From: Polaribacter sp.
GTDB lineage: Bacteria; Bacteroidota; Bacteroidia; Flavobacteriales; Flavobacteriaceae
Direction of reading: 5' to 3'
Assembly: GCF_024639685.1 (NCBI RefSeq)
Contig: NZ_JAHEHX010000001.1
Location: 198,037-262,036 of the forward strand
Length of the DNA: 64,000 nt
The translations under genes and the position numbers were made by a program. The notes beneath the pieces are model-generated. The model was given only the letters and a program-made list of their open reading frames with translations, did not search any database and was not told the DNA's origin. Below, in pieces: positions 1-8,033 of the stretch (the first letter of the stretch is position 1; each line of letters starts with the position of its first letter).

Positions 1-2
1 TT

Positions 3-155
3 AATCAGCGAAGAAAAATGCTACGGTCTAGTTTAAAAACCTTTAAACTTTCGGATTCTTTAAAAGAAGAACCTATATTTGCGAAAAGACCAGAACAATT
101 GTCTGTTCAAGAATTTATTTCACTAACGAAAAAAATAGCAAATAATGCCATTTGA
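3..155 (+). CDS. rsmA: RsmA (KsgA) 16S rRNA dimethyladenosine transferase, C-terminal end only
   Basis: This is the last 50 codons of an open frame that enters from the left edge. The visible tail begins [12 protein letters not shown], which resembles the conserved C-terminal helix of the KsgA/RsmA family (typically QRRKTLRNSL). That family dimethylates two adenines in helix 45 of 16S rRNA. The stop lies 11 bases inside the start of the next gene (mgtE), so the two are probably translationally coupled. The catalytic Rossmann domain is outside the window, so the call rests on the C-terminal motif and on my recollection that rsmA-mgtE order is common in Flavobacteriia. Confidence 0.75.
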   Translation, partial: NQRRKMLRSSLKTFKLSDSLKEEPIFAKRPEQLSVQEFISLTKKIANNAI

Positions 156-1497
156 TATTTCAGACGACTTTTTAGATAATCTATCAGAATTAATTACATT
201 AGATAAGTCTAAAGAAATTACTGCCCTATTTGCTGAGGTTCACTTTGCAGACATTGCAGAAGTCTTAGATGAAGTAGATTTTGACGAAGCTATTTACATT
301 ATTAAACTCTTAGATAGCGAAAAAACATCAGAAATTCTTACTGAATTAGATGAAGACATTCGTGAAAAAATTCTAGAAAACTTATCAGCCCAAGAAATTG
401 CAGATGAAGTAGGAGAGATGGACTCTGATGACGCTGCTGATATAATTGGTGAATTATCTGTTGAAAGACAAAATAGGGTAATAAGCGCCTTAGAAGACGA
501 TGAGTTAGCCGCAGATATTAAAGAACTTTTATCGTACGAAGAAAACACTGCAGGTGCTTTAATGGCAAAAGAATTGGTAAAGGTTTACGAAACTTGGACA
601 GTTGCTGGATGTATGCGTAGAATACGTGGCCAAGCTAAAGAAGTAACAAGGGTGCATTCTATTTACGTAGTGGATAAAGAAGAAAAATTAGTTGGAAGAC
701 TTTCTTTAAAAGATTTGATTATTGCAAAATCAGATCAAAAAATAGCAGAAATTGCAAAAGACAAAGTAGATGCTGTAAATGTTTCTGAAGATGATGAGGA
801 AATAGCAAAAATTATGGCAAAGTACGATTTAGAAGCCATCCCTGTTGTAGATGACAACCATGTATTATTGGGTAGAATTACTATTGATGATATTGTAGAT
901 GTAATTAGAGATGAAGCTGACAAAGATTACCAAATGGCTGCAGGTTTTTCTCAAGATGTAGAAGTTAATGATAGTATTTGGGAAATTACAAAAGCACGTT
1001 TACCTTGGTTAATTTTAGCGCTTTTTGGTGGGTTTATTTCAGTATCAGTACTAGGTAGTTTTGATAGTGCAATGGATCAATACCCAGAACTTTTTTTCTT
1101 TACACCATTAATTGCAGCAATGGCCGGTAATGTTGGTGTACAATCTTCTGCAATTATAGTGCAAGGATTGGCCAATGACAGCCTGAAAGGTTCTCTTTTT
1201 AGACGGTTATTAAAAGAAATTTTACAAGGACTATTAAATGGAGCGGTTTTAGCTGGTTTATTATTGTCTGCAGGAATGTTATTTCTTGGGTTTCCTTTAA
1301 ACTTAGGATTTACTGTAGCAGCGTCTTTAGTATCTGTAATTATAATTGCTTCAATAGTAGGAACGTTTATCCCCATTATATTAGCAAAAAAGGGAATAGA
1401 CCCTGCATTAGCAACTGGACCTTTTATTACAACCAGCAATGATATTTTAGGAATTCTAATTTACTTTACAATAGCACAATTGGTTCTAGGGTTTTAA
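145..1497 (+). CDS. mgtE: Magnesium transporter MgtE
   Basis: The 450-residue product has the full MgtE architecture. An acidic helical N domain covers about residues 1-130, two CBS domains lie at about 135-262, and five membrane helices follow from about residue 287. The pore signature [11 protein letters not shown] is at about 326-336 and the last helix carries [12 protein letters not shown] with its conserved Asp. In this family cytosolic Mg2+ binds between the N and CBS domains and closes the channel. The start ATG overlaps the end of rsmA by 11 bases. A hairpin follows the stop directly. I see no Mg2+ riboswitch upstream, as expected for a gene embedded behind rsmA. Confidence 0.96.
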   Translation: MPFDISDDFLDNLSELITLDKSKEITALFAEVHFADIAEVLDEVDFDEAIYIIKLLDSEKTSEILTELDEDIREKILENLSAQEIADEVGEMDSDDAADIIGELSVERQNRVISALEDDELAADIKELLSYEENTAGALMAKELVKVYETWTVAGCMRRIRGQAKEVTRVHSIYVVDKEEKLVGRLSLKDLIIAKSDQKIAEIAKDKVDAVNVSEDDEEIAKIMAKYDLEAIPVVDDNHVLLGRITIDDIVDVIRDEADKDYQMAAGFSQDVEVNDSIWEITKARLPWLILALFGGFISVSVLGSFDSAMDQYPELFFFTPLIAAMAGNVGVQSSAIIVQGLANDSLKGSLFRRLLKEILQGLLNGAVLAGLLLSAGMLFLGFPLNLGFTVAASLVSVIIIASIVGTFIPIILAKKGIDPALATGPFITTSNDILGILIYFTIAQLVLGF

Positions 1498-1531
1498 AAA
1501 AGTCTAACTGAATAATCAGAAAGACTTTTTT
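1495..1531 (+). terminator. Intrinsic terminator after mgtE
   Basis: The arms AAAAAGTCT (1497-1505) and AGACTTTTT (1522-1530) pair around a 16-base loop and run into a T tract. The hairpin begins at the mgtE stop codon. About 200 bases of AT-rich DNA without a recognisable gene follow, up to 1731. Confidence 0.75.
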
Positions 1532-1731
1532 CTCTTTTTCATTTTGGCATAAAATTTACCTAAAACTTACACCTACAATTAATCCCATTTTTTATTTAAT
1601 AAGACTGTATAAATCTATGAAAGAAAACACACTAAAAAAAGTAAAAAAAAATATGTAGGTTATTTTCTTTCTCATCTATCAAAATAATTTATTTCTTAAA
1701 AATAATTTTTTTTATCTTAAAAAAGAAATTT

Positions 1732-2259
1732 CTATAAGAGTTTTTGAAATAAATCCCAAATTACAATACCTGTCGTCACAGAGATATTTAAAGAATGTTT
1801 GGTTCCAAGTTGGGGAATTTCGATACAAAAATCGCTAACATTTATCACTTCTTGCTGCACTCCTTTTACCTCATTTCCCATCACAATTGCGTATTTTTCA
1901 GCCTTTTTAGGCAAGAAGGCGTCTAGTTTTGTAGCGTTTTCAGCCTGTTCTATAGAAAGTACTTTTACGTTGGCTGTCTTTAATTTTTTAATGATATCTA
2001 ACGTATTTTCTACATACTCCCAATCTACAGATTCTGTTGCCCCTAAAGCTGTTTTATGAATATCTTTGTTGGGTGGTGTTGCAGTAATACCGCACAAGTA
2101 AATTTTCTCAATTAAAAAAGCATCACTAGTTCTAAAAACTGAGCCAATATTATTTAAGCTTCGTACATTGTCTAACACCACAATTAAGGGTGTTTTATCA
2201 ACTGCTTTAAATTCATCAACCGAAATTCTATCTAACTCATTATTTTTTAATTTCCTCAT
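1732..2259 (-). CDS. SpoU/TrmH-family RNA 2'-O-methyltransferase
   Basis: The 175-residue protein consists of the SPOUT catalytic domain alone. All three SpoU motifs are visible: motif 1 LDNVRSLNNIGSVFRTSD near residue 30, motif 2 AIVMGNEVKGV near 125, and motif 3 IPQLGTKHSLNISVTTG near 148. These form the trefoil-knot SAM site, and the family methylates ribose 2'-OH groups in tRNA or rRNA. The exact target cannot be read from sequence. It is transcribed divergently from mutS, and a second, different SpoU protein is encoded just after mutS (4985-5443). The hundred bases between this gene and mutS carry an imperfect inverted repeat. Confidence 0.9.
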   Translation of the reverse strand: MRKLKNNELDRISVDEFKAVDKTPLIVVLDNVRSLNNIGSVFRTSDAFLIEKIYLCGITATPPNKDIHKTALGATESVDWEYVENTLDIIKKLKTANVKVLSIEQAENATKLDAFLPKKAEKYAIVMGNEVKGVQQEVINVSDFCIEIPQLGTKHSLNISVTTGIVIWDLFQKLL

Positions 2260-2267
2260 TTTGTTTG

Positions 2268-2332
2268 GTTGTTGGTTTGTAGTTTTAGTTGATGGTAATT
2301 GAACTCACAACCAAAAACTAAACACTAACAAC
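2268..2332. repeat. Imperfect inverted repeat between trmH-like gene and mutS
   Basis: The left arm (2268-2291) and the right arm (2308-2332) are reverse complements at about 20 of 24 positions, with a 16-base spacer. The sequence is rich in GTTGTT/AACAAC and AGTTTT/AAAACT words. It occupies most of the divergent intergenic space, just upstream of the mutS -7 box, so it may be a transcription stop between the units or an interspersed element. Confidence 0.5.
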
Positions 2333-2341
2333 TATATTTTA

Positions 2342-2349
2342 TATCTTCG
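2342..2349 (+). promoter_or_regulatory. Bacteroidota -7 box for mutS
   Basis: TATCTTCG differs at one base from the TAnnTTTG consensus. It lies 35 bases before the preferred mutS start. If transcription begins about 7 bases downstream, the upstream TTG at 2359 would be almost leaderless, which favours the later TTG at 2377. Confidence 0.5.
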
Positions 2350-2376
2350 CAAAACTAATTGAAAATTTCCAAAAAC

Positions 2377-4983
2377 TTGGCAAAATCAAAAACGAAAAAG
2401 GTTACACCTTTAATGAAACAGTACAATAACATCAAGATTAAATATCCTGATGCCATGTTACTTTTTCGTGTTGGAGATTTCTATGAAACTTTTGGAGAAG
2501 ATGCTAAAAAAGCAGCGCAAGTATTAGGCATTACATTAACTAAAAGAGGTGCTGGCTCAGATTCTGAAACGGCTTTGGCTGGCTTTCCTCATCATTCTTT
2601 AAATACCTATTTGCCAAAGTTGGTGAAAGCAGGAATGCGTGTTGCTATTTGCGATCAATTAGAAGATCCAAAAATGACCAAAACCATTGTAAAACGTGGA
2701 GTGACAGAATTGGTTACGCCTGGTGTTTCTTTAAATGATGAAGTTTTACAAAGTAAAAGTAATAACTTTTTAGCGGCTGTACATTTTGATAAAAAACAAC
2801 TGGGAATATCATTTCTTGATGTTTCTACAGGTGAATTTTTAGTAGCTCAAGGAACTGCTGAATACATAGATAAATTGCTGCAAAATTTCAGTCCAAGTGA
2901 AGTTTTAGTTCAGAAGCAAAACAAGCAACAATTTTTAGAATTATTTGAGAATAGATACTACACATTTTACCTAGATGATTGGTTATACCAAAAGGAATAT
3001 GCTAACGAAACTTTACAAAATCATTTTGAAGTAAAAACGCTAAAAGGTTTTGGAGTTCAAGATTTAAAAAACGGAATTATTGCAGCTGGTGCAGTGTTGT
3101 ATTATTTATCAGAAACACAACACAATCAGTTAAAACACATTCAAAATATCAGCAGAATTGCAGAAGATAATTATGTTTGGATGGATCGTTTTACAGTAAG
3201 AAATTTAGAACTGTACAATCCAAATTCTGTAAATGCAGTAACGCTTTTGGATGTTATTGATAAAACCATTTCACCTATGGGTGGACGTTTATTAAAACGT
3301 TGGTTGGCTTTACCATTAAAAAATATTGATGAAATTAAAAATCGTCACGAACTCGTAAAGTTTTTTATAGATTCTGATGAATTTTCTCAAACTGTAACGT
3401 ACCAATTAAAACAAATTTCTGATTTAGAAAGACTCATTTCTAAAGTGGCTACAGGCAAAGCTTCACCAAGAGAAATTGTATTGTTAAAAGATTCTTTGAG
3501 AGCAATTTTACCGATAAAAATTGAAGCAGAGAAGAGTAAAAATAAAGCTGTTCAGAATTTAGGAAAACAACTTCACACTTGTGAAAATTTAATCACTAAA
3601 ATTTCTGAAACCTTGTTTGATGATGCTCCTGTAAACATCAATAAAGGAAATGCAATTGCCAACAATGTACATCAAGAATTAGACGATTTGCGTGCAATTT
3701 CATCATCAGGAAAACAGTTTTTAGATGAACTGTTGGCTCGCGAAACTGAAGCTACAGGAATTACAAGTTTAAAAATTGCTTTCAATAATGTTTTTGGCTA
3801 TTACATTGAGGTCAGAAACACACATAAAGATAAAGTTCCTGAACAATGGATTAGAAAACAGACTTTAGTTTCTGCAGAAAGATACATTACTGAAGAGCTT
3901 AAAGAATACGAAGCCAAAATCTTAGGTGCTGAAGAAAAGATTGCCAAATTAGAACAAGAAATTTTCTCAAAATTATTACAATACATCATTCAGTTTGTAG
4001 ATGTAGTTCAAGAAAATGCGCAGATTATTGCAAAAATAGACTGTTTGTTGTCCTTTTCTATTTTAGCTGTTGAACATAATTACGTGCGTCCAATTATGGA
4101 TGAAAGTACAGATTTAGACATTAAAAACGGAAGGCATCCTGTTATAGAAAAACAACTTCCAATTGATCAAACGTATATTGCAAACGATGTTGTTTTAAAC
4201 AGAAATCAGCAACAAATTATTATGATTACTGGGCCAAATATGTCTGGTAAATCTGCCATTTTAAGACAAACTGCTTTAATTGTTTTATTGGCACAAATGG
4301 GTAGTTATGTGCCTGCTCAAAATGCAAAAATCGGAATTGTAGATAAAATTTTTACCAGAGTTGGTGCTAGTGACAATATTTCTATGGGCGAATCTACATT
4401 TATGGTAGAAATGAACGAAACTGCATCTATCTTAAATAACGTTTCTGAGCGCAGTTTAATTTTATTAGATGAAATTGGTAGAGGAACCTCTACTTATGAT
4501 GGTATCTCTATTGCTTGGGCCATTTCTGAGTTCTTGCACGAACATCCATCAAAAGCAAAAACATTATTTGCTACTCATTATCACGAATTGAATGAAATGA
4601 CTACAACTTTTGAGCGCATTAAAAACTTTAATGTATCTGTAAAAGAGTTGGAAGACAACATTATTTTCTTACGTAGACTAGTTTCTGGAGGCTCTAACCA
4701 CAGTTTTGGTATTCACGTAGCCAAATTAGCAGGAATGCCAAATATGGTGATTCATAGAGCGAATAAAATATTGGCTCAATTAGAAAAAAACAACAAAAAC
4801 GCAGAAGTTAAAGAGGTTTTAAAACAATCTCAACACGAAGAAATGCAACTCAGTTTTTTTCAGTTAGATGATCCTTTATTGGAAAATATTCGCGAAGAAA
4901 TTTTAGCAACAAATATTGATACACTAACACCTATTGAAGCTTTAATGAAACTAAATGAGATTAAGCGTATGTTGAGTAAGTAA
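2377..4983 (+). CDS. mutS: DNA mismatch repair protein MutS
   Basis: The product is 868 residues and full length. The mismatch-reading motif GDFYETFG is near residue 34, the Walker A loop ITGPNMSGKS near 625, and a Walker B LLDEIGRGTSTYDG near 705, followed by a C-terminal dimerisation helix-turn-helix. MutS binds mispairs and recruits MutL. No ATG gives the usual N terminus. I chose TTG at 2377 because it yields MAKSKTKKVTPLMKQY, the start I expect for flavobacterial MutS; another TTG at 2359 would add six residues. An RNA methyltransferase gene starts one base after the stop. Confidence 0.96.
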   Translation: MAKSKTKKVTPLMKQYNNIKIKYPDAMLLFRVGDFYETFGEDAKKAAQVLGITLTKRGAGSDSETALAGFPHHSLNTYLPKLVKAGMRVAICDQLEDPKMTKTIVKRGVTELVTPGVSLNDEVLQSKSNNFLAAVHFDKKQLGISFLDVSTGEFLVAQGTAEYIDKLLQNFSPSEVLVQKQNKQQFLELFENRYYTFYLDDWLYQKEYANETLQNHFEVKTLKGFGVQDLKNGIIAAGAVLYYLSETQHNQLKHIQNISRIAEDNYVWMDRFTVRNLELYNPNSVNAVTLLDVIDKTISPMGGRLLKRWLALPLKNIDEIKNRHELVKFFIDSDEFSQTVTYQLKQISDLERLISKVATGKASPREIVLLKDSLRAILPIKIEAEKSKNKAVQNLGKQLHTCENLITKISETLFDDAPVNINKGNAIANNVHQELDDLRAISSSGKQFLDELLARETEATGITSLKIAFNNVFGYYIEVRNTHKDKVPEQWIRKQTLVSAERYITEELKEYEAKILGAEEKIAKLEQEIFSKLLQYIIQFVDVVQENAQIIAKIDCLLSFSILAVEHNYVRPIMDESTDLDIKNGRHPVIEKQLPIDQTYIANDVVLNRNQQQIIMITGPNMSGKSAILRQTALIVLLAQMGSYVPAQNAKIGIVDKIFTRVGASDNISMGESTFMVEMNETASILNNVSERSLILLDEIGRGTSTYDGISIAWAISEFLHEHPSKAKTLFATHYHELNEMTTTFERIKNFNVSVKELEDNIIFLRRLVSGGSNHSFGIHVAKLAGMPNMVIHRANKILAQLEKNNKNAEVKEVLKQSQHEEMQLSFFQLDDPLLENIREEILATNIDTLTPIEALMKLNEIKRMLSK

Positions 4984-4984
4984 A

Positions 4985-5443
4985 ATGGTAAATAATCTAG
5001 AACAAGGCTTTTTTGGTATAGGAATTCAGAATGGAAAAACACCTGAAAACTTAGGCGTTCTTTGGAGATCTGCCCAAAATATGGGTGCAAGTTTTATTTT
5101 TACCATTGGTAATAGATATGCAAAACAAGCTTGTGAAACGCATAAAGCAACTGGTGCAATGCCCTATTTTCACTATGAAAACTTCGATGATTTTTTTAAC
5201 AACTTACCAAAAGGTGCAATGTTAGTTGGTGTAGAATTAGATGAAAAATCGCTTCAATTAGAGATATTTAAGCACCCAAAACGTTGTGTGTATTTACTAG
5301 GAGCAGAAGATCATGGGTTATCTAAATTAGCCATTGATAAATCGCATAATTTAGTAAAATTTAAATCTGAATTAAGTTTAAATGTTTCTGTGGCTGGCAG
5401 TATTGTAATGTATGATAGACAAACAAAATTAAATTTCCAATAG
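4985..5443 (+). CDS. SpoU/TrmH-family RNA methyltransferase
   Basis: This 152-residue SPOUT-domain protein shows motif 1 as NPENLGVLWRSA-like sequence (residues about 19-28, with TPENLGVLWRSAQNMGA), motif 2 as YLLGAEDHGLS near 107 and motif 3 as LSLNVSVAGSIVMYDR near 131. These are the SAM-binding and knot motifs of ribose 2'-O-methyltransferases. Its compact size and pattern resemble TrmL-like tRNA enzymes, but the substrate is not determined. It starts one base after the mutS stop and is probably co-transcribed with it. It is clearly different from the other SpoU gene at 1732-2259, so the two are unlikely to be a recent duplication. Confidence 0.87.
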   Translation: MVNNLEQGFFGIGIQNGKTPENLGVLWRSAQNMGASFIFTIGNRYAKQACETHKATGAMPYFHYENFDDFFNNLPKGAMLVGVELDEKSLQLEIFKHPKRCVYLLGAEDHGLSKLAIDKSHNLVKFKSELSLNVSVAGSIVMYDRQTKLNFQ

Positions 5444-5829
5444 CATTTAATCAAAAAAACTCTTTTTATTAATTTTAACATACACAAATGGTGAGATTAT
5501 TACTAGAAAAGAAACAATATCAAAAAATAAATTTTTAGGTAGAAAGTAGTTCAGTATTAAGTAAGTACCTTAAATACTAAAAACTAAGGTAAGTTTTTTG
5601 TTTTGGGAATAAGTAAATGCTGCTAAAATCAACATTAAAAGCCCAACAATTGCATATATTTCTTTTACACTTAAATCTATCATTAGCCTAAATATAATAA
5701 AAATAAATACTCTTTTATTTTTCAGAGACTTCACTTCAAAAGAGTTGAAACTAGTATAAAATTGTAAACTTCTTTCTAATAAAATTAAAAATTTGAAAAT
5801 GTTTCTAAATTATTTATTAGAATAAACTA
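5444..5829. other. 386-bp intergenic stretch, one possible microprotein
   Basis: No family-level gene is visible here. The only structured reading is a 37-codon minus-strand frame at 5570-5683, beginning MIDLSVKEIYAIVGLLML and forming one hydrophobic helix with a short KK tail. A TATATTTA box lies just upstream of it on the minus strand. This could be a single-pass microprotein, a remnant or chance. The rest is AT-rich DNA ahead of tatA. Confidence 0.3.
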
Positions 5830-5837
5830 TATCTTTG
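5830..5837 (+). promoter_or_regulatory. Perfect -7 box immediately before tatA
   Basis: TATCTTTG matches the TAnnTTTG consensus exactly. It ends only four bases before the tatA ATG, so the predicted transcript starts at or within a few bases of the start codon and would be nearly leaderless. Confidence 0.6.
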
Positions 5838-5841
5838 TAGT

Positions 5842-6126
5842 ATGTTAAGTACACATTTCCTTTTTATTGGTACTCCAGAGATTTTTGTAATCATGTTAAT
5901 AGTGGTTATGGTTTTTGGAGCAGATAAAATACCTGAAATCGCAAGAGGTTTAGGTAAGGGAATACGTCAGGTTAAAGATGCAACCAATGACATCAAAAAA
6001 GAAATTAACGAGAGTGCTAAATTAAATGATTTAGACTTAGATGTTACCAAAGACATTACTAAAGAAGTTAACAACGTTAAAGATAAGTTAGACGACTTTA
6101 AAGGCCCTGTCAAGAGGAAAAGATAG
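5842..6126 (+). CDS. tatA: TatA/B-type twin-arginine translocase subunit
   Basis: The 94-residue protein has the TatA plan: a single N-terminal membrane helix (about residues 6-24, IGTPEIFVIMLIVVMVFG), a hinge with FGADKIPEIARGLGKG, then a charged amphipathic helix and a soluble tail. TatA multimers form the conduit for folded proteins exported by TatBC. TatA and TatB cannot be told apart with certainty here, though the Phe-Gly hinge fits TatA. No tatC is in the window. A second, shorter homologue lies at 21411-21605. The gene is convergent with the O-methyltransferase, with five bases between the stops. Confidence 0.9.
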   Translation: MLSTHFLFIGTPEIFVIMLIVVMVFGADKIPEIARGLGKGIRQVKDATNDIKKEINESAKLNDLDLDVTKDITKEVNNVKDKLDDFKGPVKRKR

Positions 6127-6131
6127 TGTTA

Positions 6132-6776
6132 CTAAAGTTTCACTCTGCTTATCGTTAATCCATCTCTAATAGGTAGCAACACGGTTTCTATTCTATCATC
6201 TGTGTTTAATAATTTATTATAAGCCAATAATTCTTTGGTATCAGTATCTTTTGGATCTAATTTTTCTATAACTTTTCCACTCCAAAGTACATTATCAGAT
6301 AAAATAATGCCTCCTGGTTTCATTTTGTCGATTATCAAATGAAAGTAATTGGAGTAATTAGACTTATCTGCATCAATAAAAACCAAATCGAACTTTTCTT
6401 CAATGTTTGGTATAATTTCTAAGGCATTACCAACTTTTTGTACAATCTGATTTCTATAACCTGACTTTTCGAAATATTTATTTTGAAGTGTTTCTAACTC
6501 TTCATTTTTATCTAAAGTAATTATTGTGCCTTCTTTTTGTAAACCTTCTGCAAAACATAAAGCAGAATACCCTGTATAAGTTCCTATTTCTAAAATATGC
6601 TTTGGGTTTATTAACTTTGATATAATAGAAAGCAACCTTCCTTGATAAGCACCACTAATCATTCTTGGGTTGAGAACTTTTTGCCAAGTTTCTCTACTTA
6701 ATTCTTTTAGAATTTGTGGTTCTTGTTGCGAATGTTCTACAACATAATCATCTAATTTTTCTGGAAGGAAATGCAT
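6132..6776 (-). CDS. SAM-dependent O-methyltransferase (COMT/YrrM type)
   Basis: The 214-residue product is a class I methyltransferase of the caffeoyl-CoA O-methyltransferase type. The glycine-rich SAM loop ILEIGTYTGYSALCFAEG lies near residue 61, and the metal/substrate motif DLVFIDADKSNY near 130. The family uses a divalent cation to methylate catechol-like or hydroxylated small molecules; bacterial members also include tRNA-modifying enzymes, so the substrate is open. The protein is about the usual length of 210-220 residues. It lies downstream of the anti-sigma-like gene on the same strand but behind a terminator hairpin, so it is probably transcribed separately. Confidence 0.88.
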   Translation of the reverse strand: MHFLPEKLDDYVVEHSQQEPQILKELSRETWQKVLNPRMISGAYQGRLLSIISKLINPKHILEIGTYTGYSALCFAEGLQKEGTIITLDKNEELETLQNKYFEKSGYRNQIVQKVGNALEIIPNIEEKFDLVFIDADKSNYSNYFHLIIDKMKPGGIILSDNVLWSGKVIEKLDPKDTDTKELLAYNKLLNTDDRIETVLLPIRDGLTISRVKL

Positions 6777-6797
6777 GTTTTAATTTTTATCAAAAAT

Positions 6798-6834
6798 AAA
6801 AAAACAGACATTATATTTTTATAAAAATCTGTTT
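6798..6834 (-). terminator. Terminator of the sigma/anti-sigma unit
   Basis: Read on the minus strand, AAACAGA (6834-6828) and TCTGTTT (6808-6802) pair around a 19-base AT-rich loop and continue into a T tract. It lies between the anti-sigma-like gene and the O-methyltransferase. Confidence 0.55.
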
Positions 6835-6876
6835 CTATTTAATTCCAAAAAAAACACAGTTAAAATTATGGTTTGT

Positions 6877-7140
6877 CTAAGTTTTAGCTTCTTTGATCTT
6901 TTGTTTTAAAACCTCTTTTTCTTCGGAAGTTAAACAATGATGTACTTTTTTACAAGCCTCTGCTTGTTTCTTGTAAAAAAAACTTAATAATAGGTTTTGT
7001 TTTGTGTAAAGTTTACAAATTACACAATTTAAAAAGTGAATCTTTAATTTTATCTTTTCTAAAACTGTCGCCTCTCCATATTGACTTTTATCACAAATTT
7101 TTGTGGCTTCATCACAAGTTATATTTAACCTTTTAAACAT
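6877..7140 (-). CDS. Small ZAS-like (HxxxCxxC) putative anti-sigma protein
   Basis: The 87-residue protein is cysteine-rich and has no membrane helix. It contains HFLNCVIC near residue 35, the H-x3-C-x2-C pattern of the zinc-binding anti-sigma (ZAS) domain, plus a Cys pair near the N terminus (TCDEATKICDK) and a Lys-rich C-terminal helix. It begins three bases after the end of a gene that clearly encoded an ECF sigma factor, the usual arrangement for sigma/anti-sigma pairs. I infer that it bound that sigma factor. The sigma gene is now broken (7144-7401), so its present role is doubtful. No other function is suggested by the sequence. Confidence 0.65.
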   Translation of the reverse strand: MFKRLNITCDEATKICDKSQYGEATVLEKIKLKIHFLNCVICKLYTKQNLLLSFFYKKQAEACKKVHHCLTSEEKEVLKQKIKEAKT

Positions 7141-7143
7141 CTC

Positions 7144-7401
7144 TTAATTATTAAACCAGTTATCTTCCATACATTTTCTTAATTGCGTTACTTTTCGCTT
7201 TAAAATAGATACAAGCCAAGTTCTTTCAGAAGCTTTACCTTGAAAGTTTTTTGCAGATTTTAACCCTACAAAAAAGGTGTCTTGCACCAAGTCTTTTGCT
7301 AAATCGCTATTGTAAACACGAACTACAGCATAGTTAAATAGATCGTCTGCATAATGATCTATCCATCTTTCTGGGTTTAATGTGTTTTGTTATGGGTGCA
7401 T
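7144..7401 (-). pseudogene. Broken ECF sigma-70 factor (premature stop plus internal deletion)
   Basis: The minus-strand frame starts ATG at 7401 and reads MHP, then a TAA at 7390-7392, then QNTLNPERWIDHY and a clear sigma region 2 (DLAKDLVQDTFFVGLKSA, then TWLVSILKRK). At about 7185-7200 region 2 runs straight into TQLRKCMEDNWFNN, which resembles the extreme C terminus of flavobacterial ECF factors after region 4. The linker and the region 4 helix-turn-helix, roughly 90 codons, are missing without loss of frame. Two independent lesions make a functional factor unlikely. The anti-sigma-like gene follows after three bases. A fragment initiating downstream could still be made, so a truncated regulator is a weak alternative. 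Confidence 0.85.
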
Positions 7402-7421
7402 AGGGTTAAATAAGAATAAGC

Positions 7422-7429
7422 CAAATATA
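7422..7429 (-). promoter_or_regulatory. -7 box upstream of the broken sigma gene
   Basis: On the minus strand TATATTTG matches TAnnTTTG exactly, 20 bases before the old ATG at 7401. The promoter therefore appears intact although the first gene it serves is broken. It may still drive the anti-sigma-like gene. No clear upstream TTTG is visible at the right spacing. Confidence 0.5.
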
Positions 7430-7431
7430 GT

Positions 7432-7911
7432 TTATTTTTTTACTTTACCTACATTACACTTATCTCTTCTTCTCATATCAACCAAATAAATGATTTTCCA
7501 ATTGGTTTCATTTTTAAAAAGTTGAAATGAATTAGCTCCACAATGGCTAAAGTTATTATTAAAATAAAACTCATAGGGTGTCCAAACAGAGGCTATATTT
7601 CCATCAATTTTAATAGTATAAGAAAGTAATTTTTCTAAGTATACATGTTCTGGGTTTTTATTAGCAATAGCTGTAAGTAATTTTACTCTAGAATCTGTTT
7701 GTAATAAACCATTAGGACCACTCATACTAGAAGTGGTTTGAATTTTAATGTCTTTATGTAGGGTAGAAGCCATTAAAGTACTATCTCCTTTATGTAGTCC
7801 TTCAAAAAAGGTTTCAATTACTTGTTTAACCTCATTTTCGGGTGAGTTATCTTGAGCATTAAATGATAAAGAGCATACCAAAACAATAATAAAAACAATA
7901 CTTTTTTGCAT
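7432..7911 (-). CDS. Exported NTF2/SnoaL-like protein of unknown function
   Basis: The product is about 159 residues. I start at the internal ATG at 7911 because it gives a classical signal peptide (MQKSIVFIIVLVCSLSFNAQ, cleavage expected after the hydrophobic core); the longer frame adds 14 residues unlike a leader. The mature part has the alpha-plus-beta pattern of the NTF2-like fold: an N-terminal helix EVKQVIETFFEGLHKGD, a middle segment with HKDIKI, and strands ending in WKIIYLVDMRRR. NTF2-like proteins range from enzymes to small-ligand binders, so no activity can be assigned. It is divergent from panB. Confidence 0.65.
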   Translation of the reverse strand: MQKSIVFIIVLVCSLSFNAQDNSPENEVKQVIETFFEGLHKGDSTLMASTLHKDIKIQTTSSMSGPNGLLQTDSRVKLLTAIANKNPEHVYLEKLLSYTIKIDGNIASVWTPYEFYFNNNFSHCGANSFQLFKNETNWKIIYLVDMRRRDKCNVGKVKK

Positions 7912-8005
7912 ATCAATAAATTTATAATGTCTAAATCTAACTAAAAAAAGCATATTAATAAAATTATAGAAAGTATTAACGCCCTAAAAATCTACGATTA
8001 TTTAT

Positions 8006-8013
8006 TACTTTTA
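8006..8013 (+). promoter_or_regulatory. -7-like box for panB
   Basis: TACTTTTA matches the TAnnTTTG consensus except for the final base and lies 20 bases before the panB ATG. No upstream TTG at 17-23 bases is evident. Confidence 0.4.
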
Positions 8014-8033
8014 CCCCTGTCAAAAAACATATT

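Noticed and set aside
1077..1439. 120-codon frame opposite mgtE, and similar antisense frames at 34386-34817, 49459-49848 and 54645-55100
   Set aside because: They mirror the codon structure of real genes on the other strand and show no domain or start-site support.
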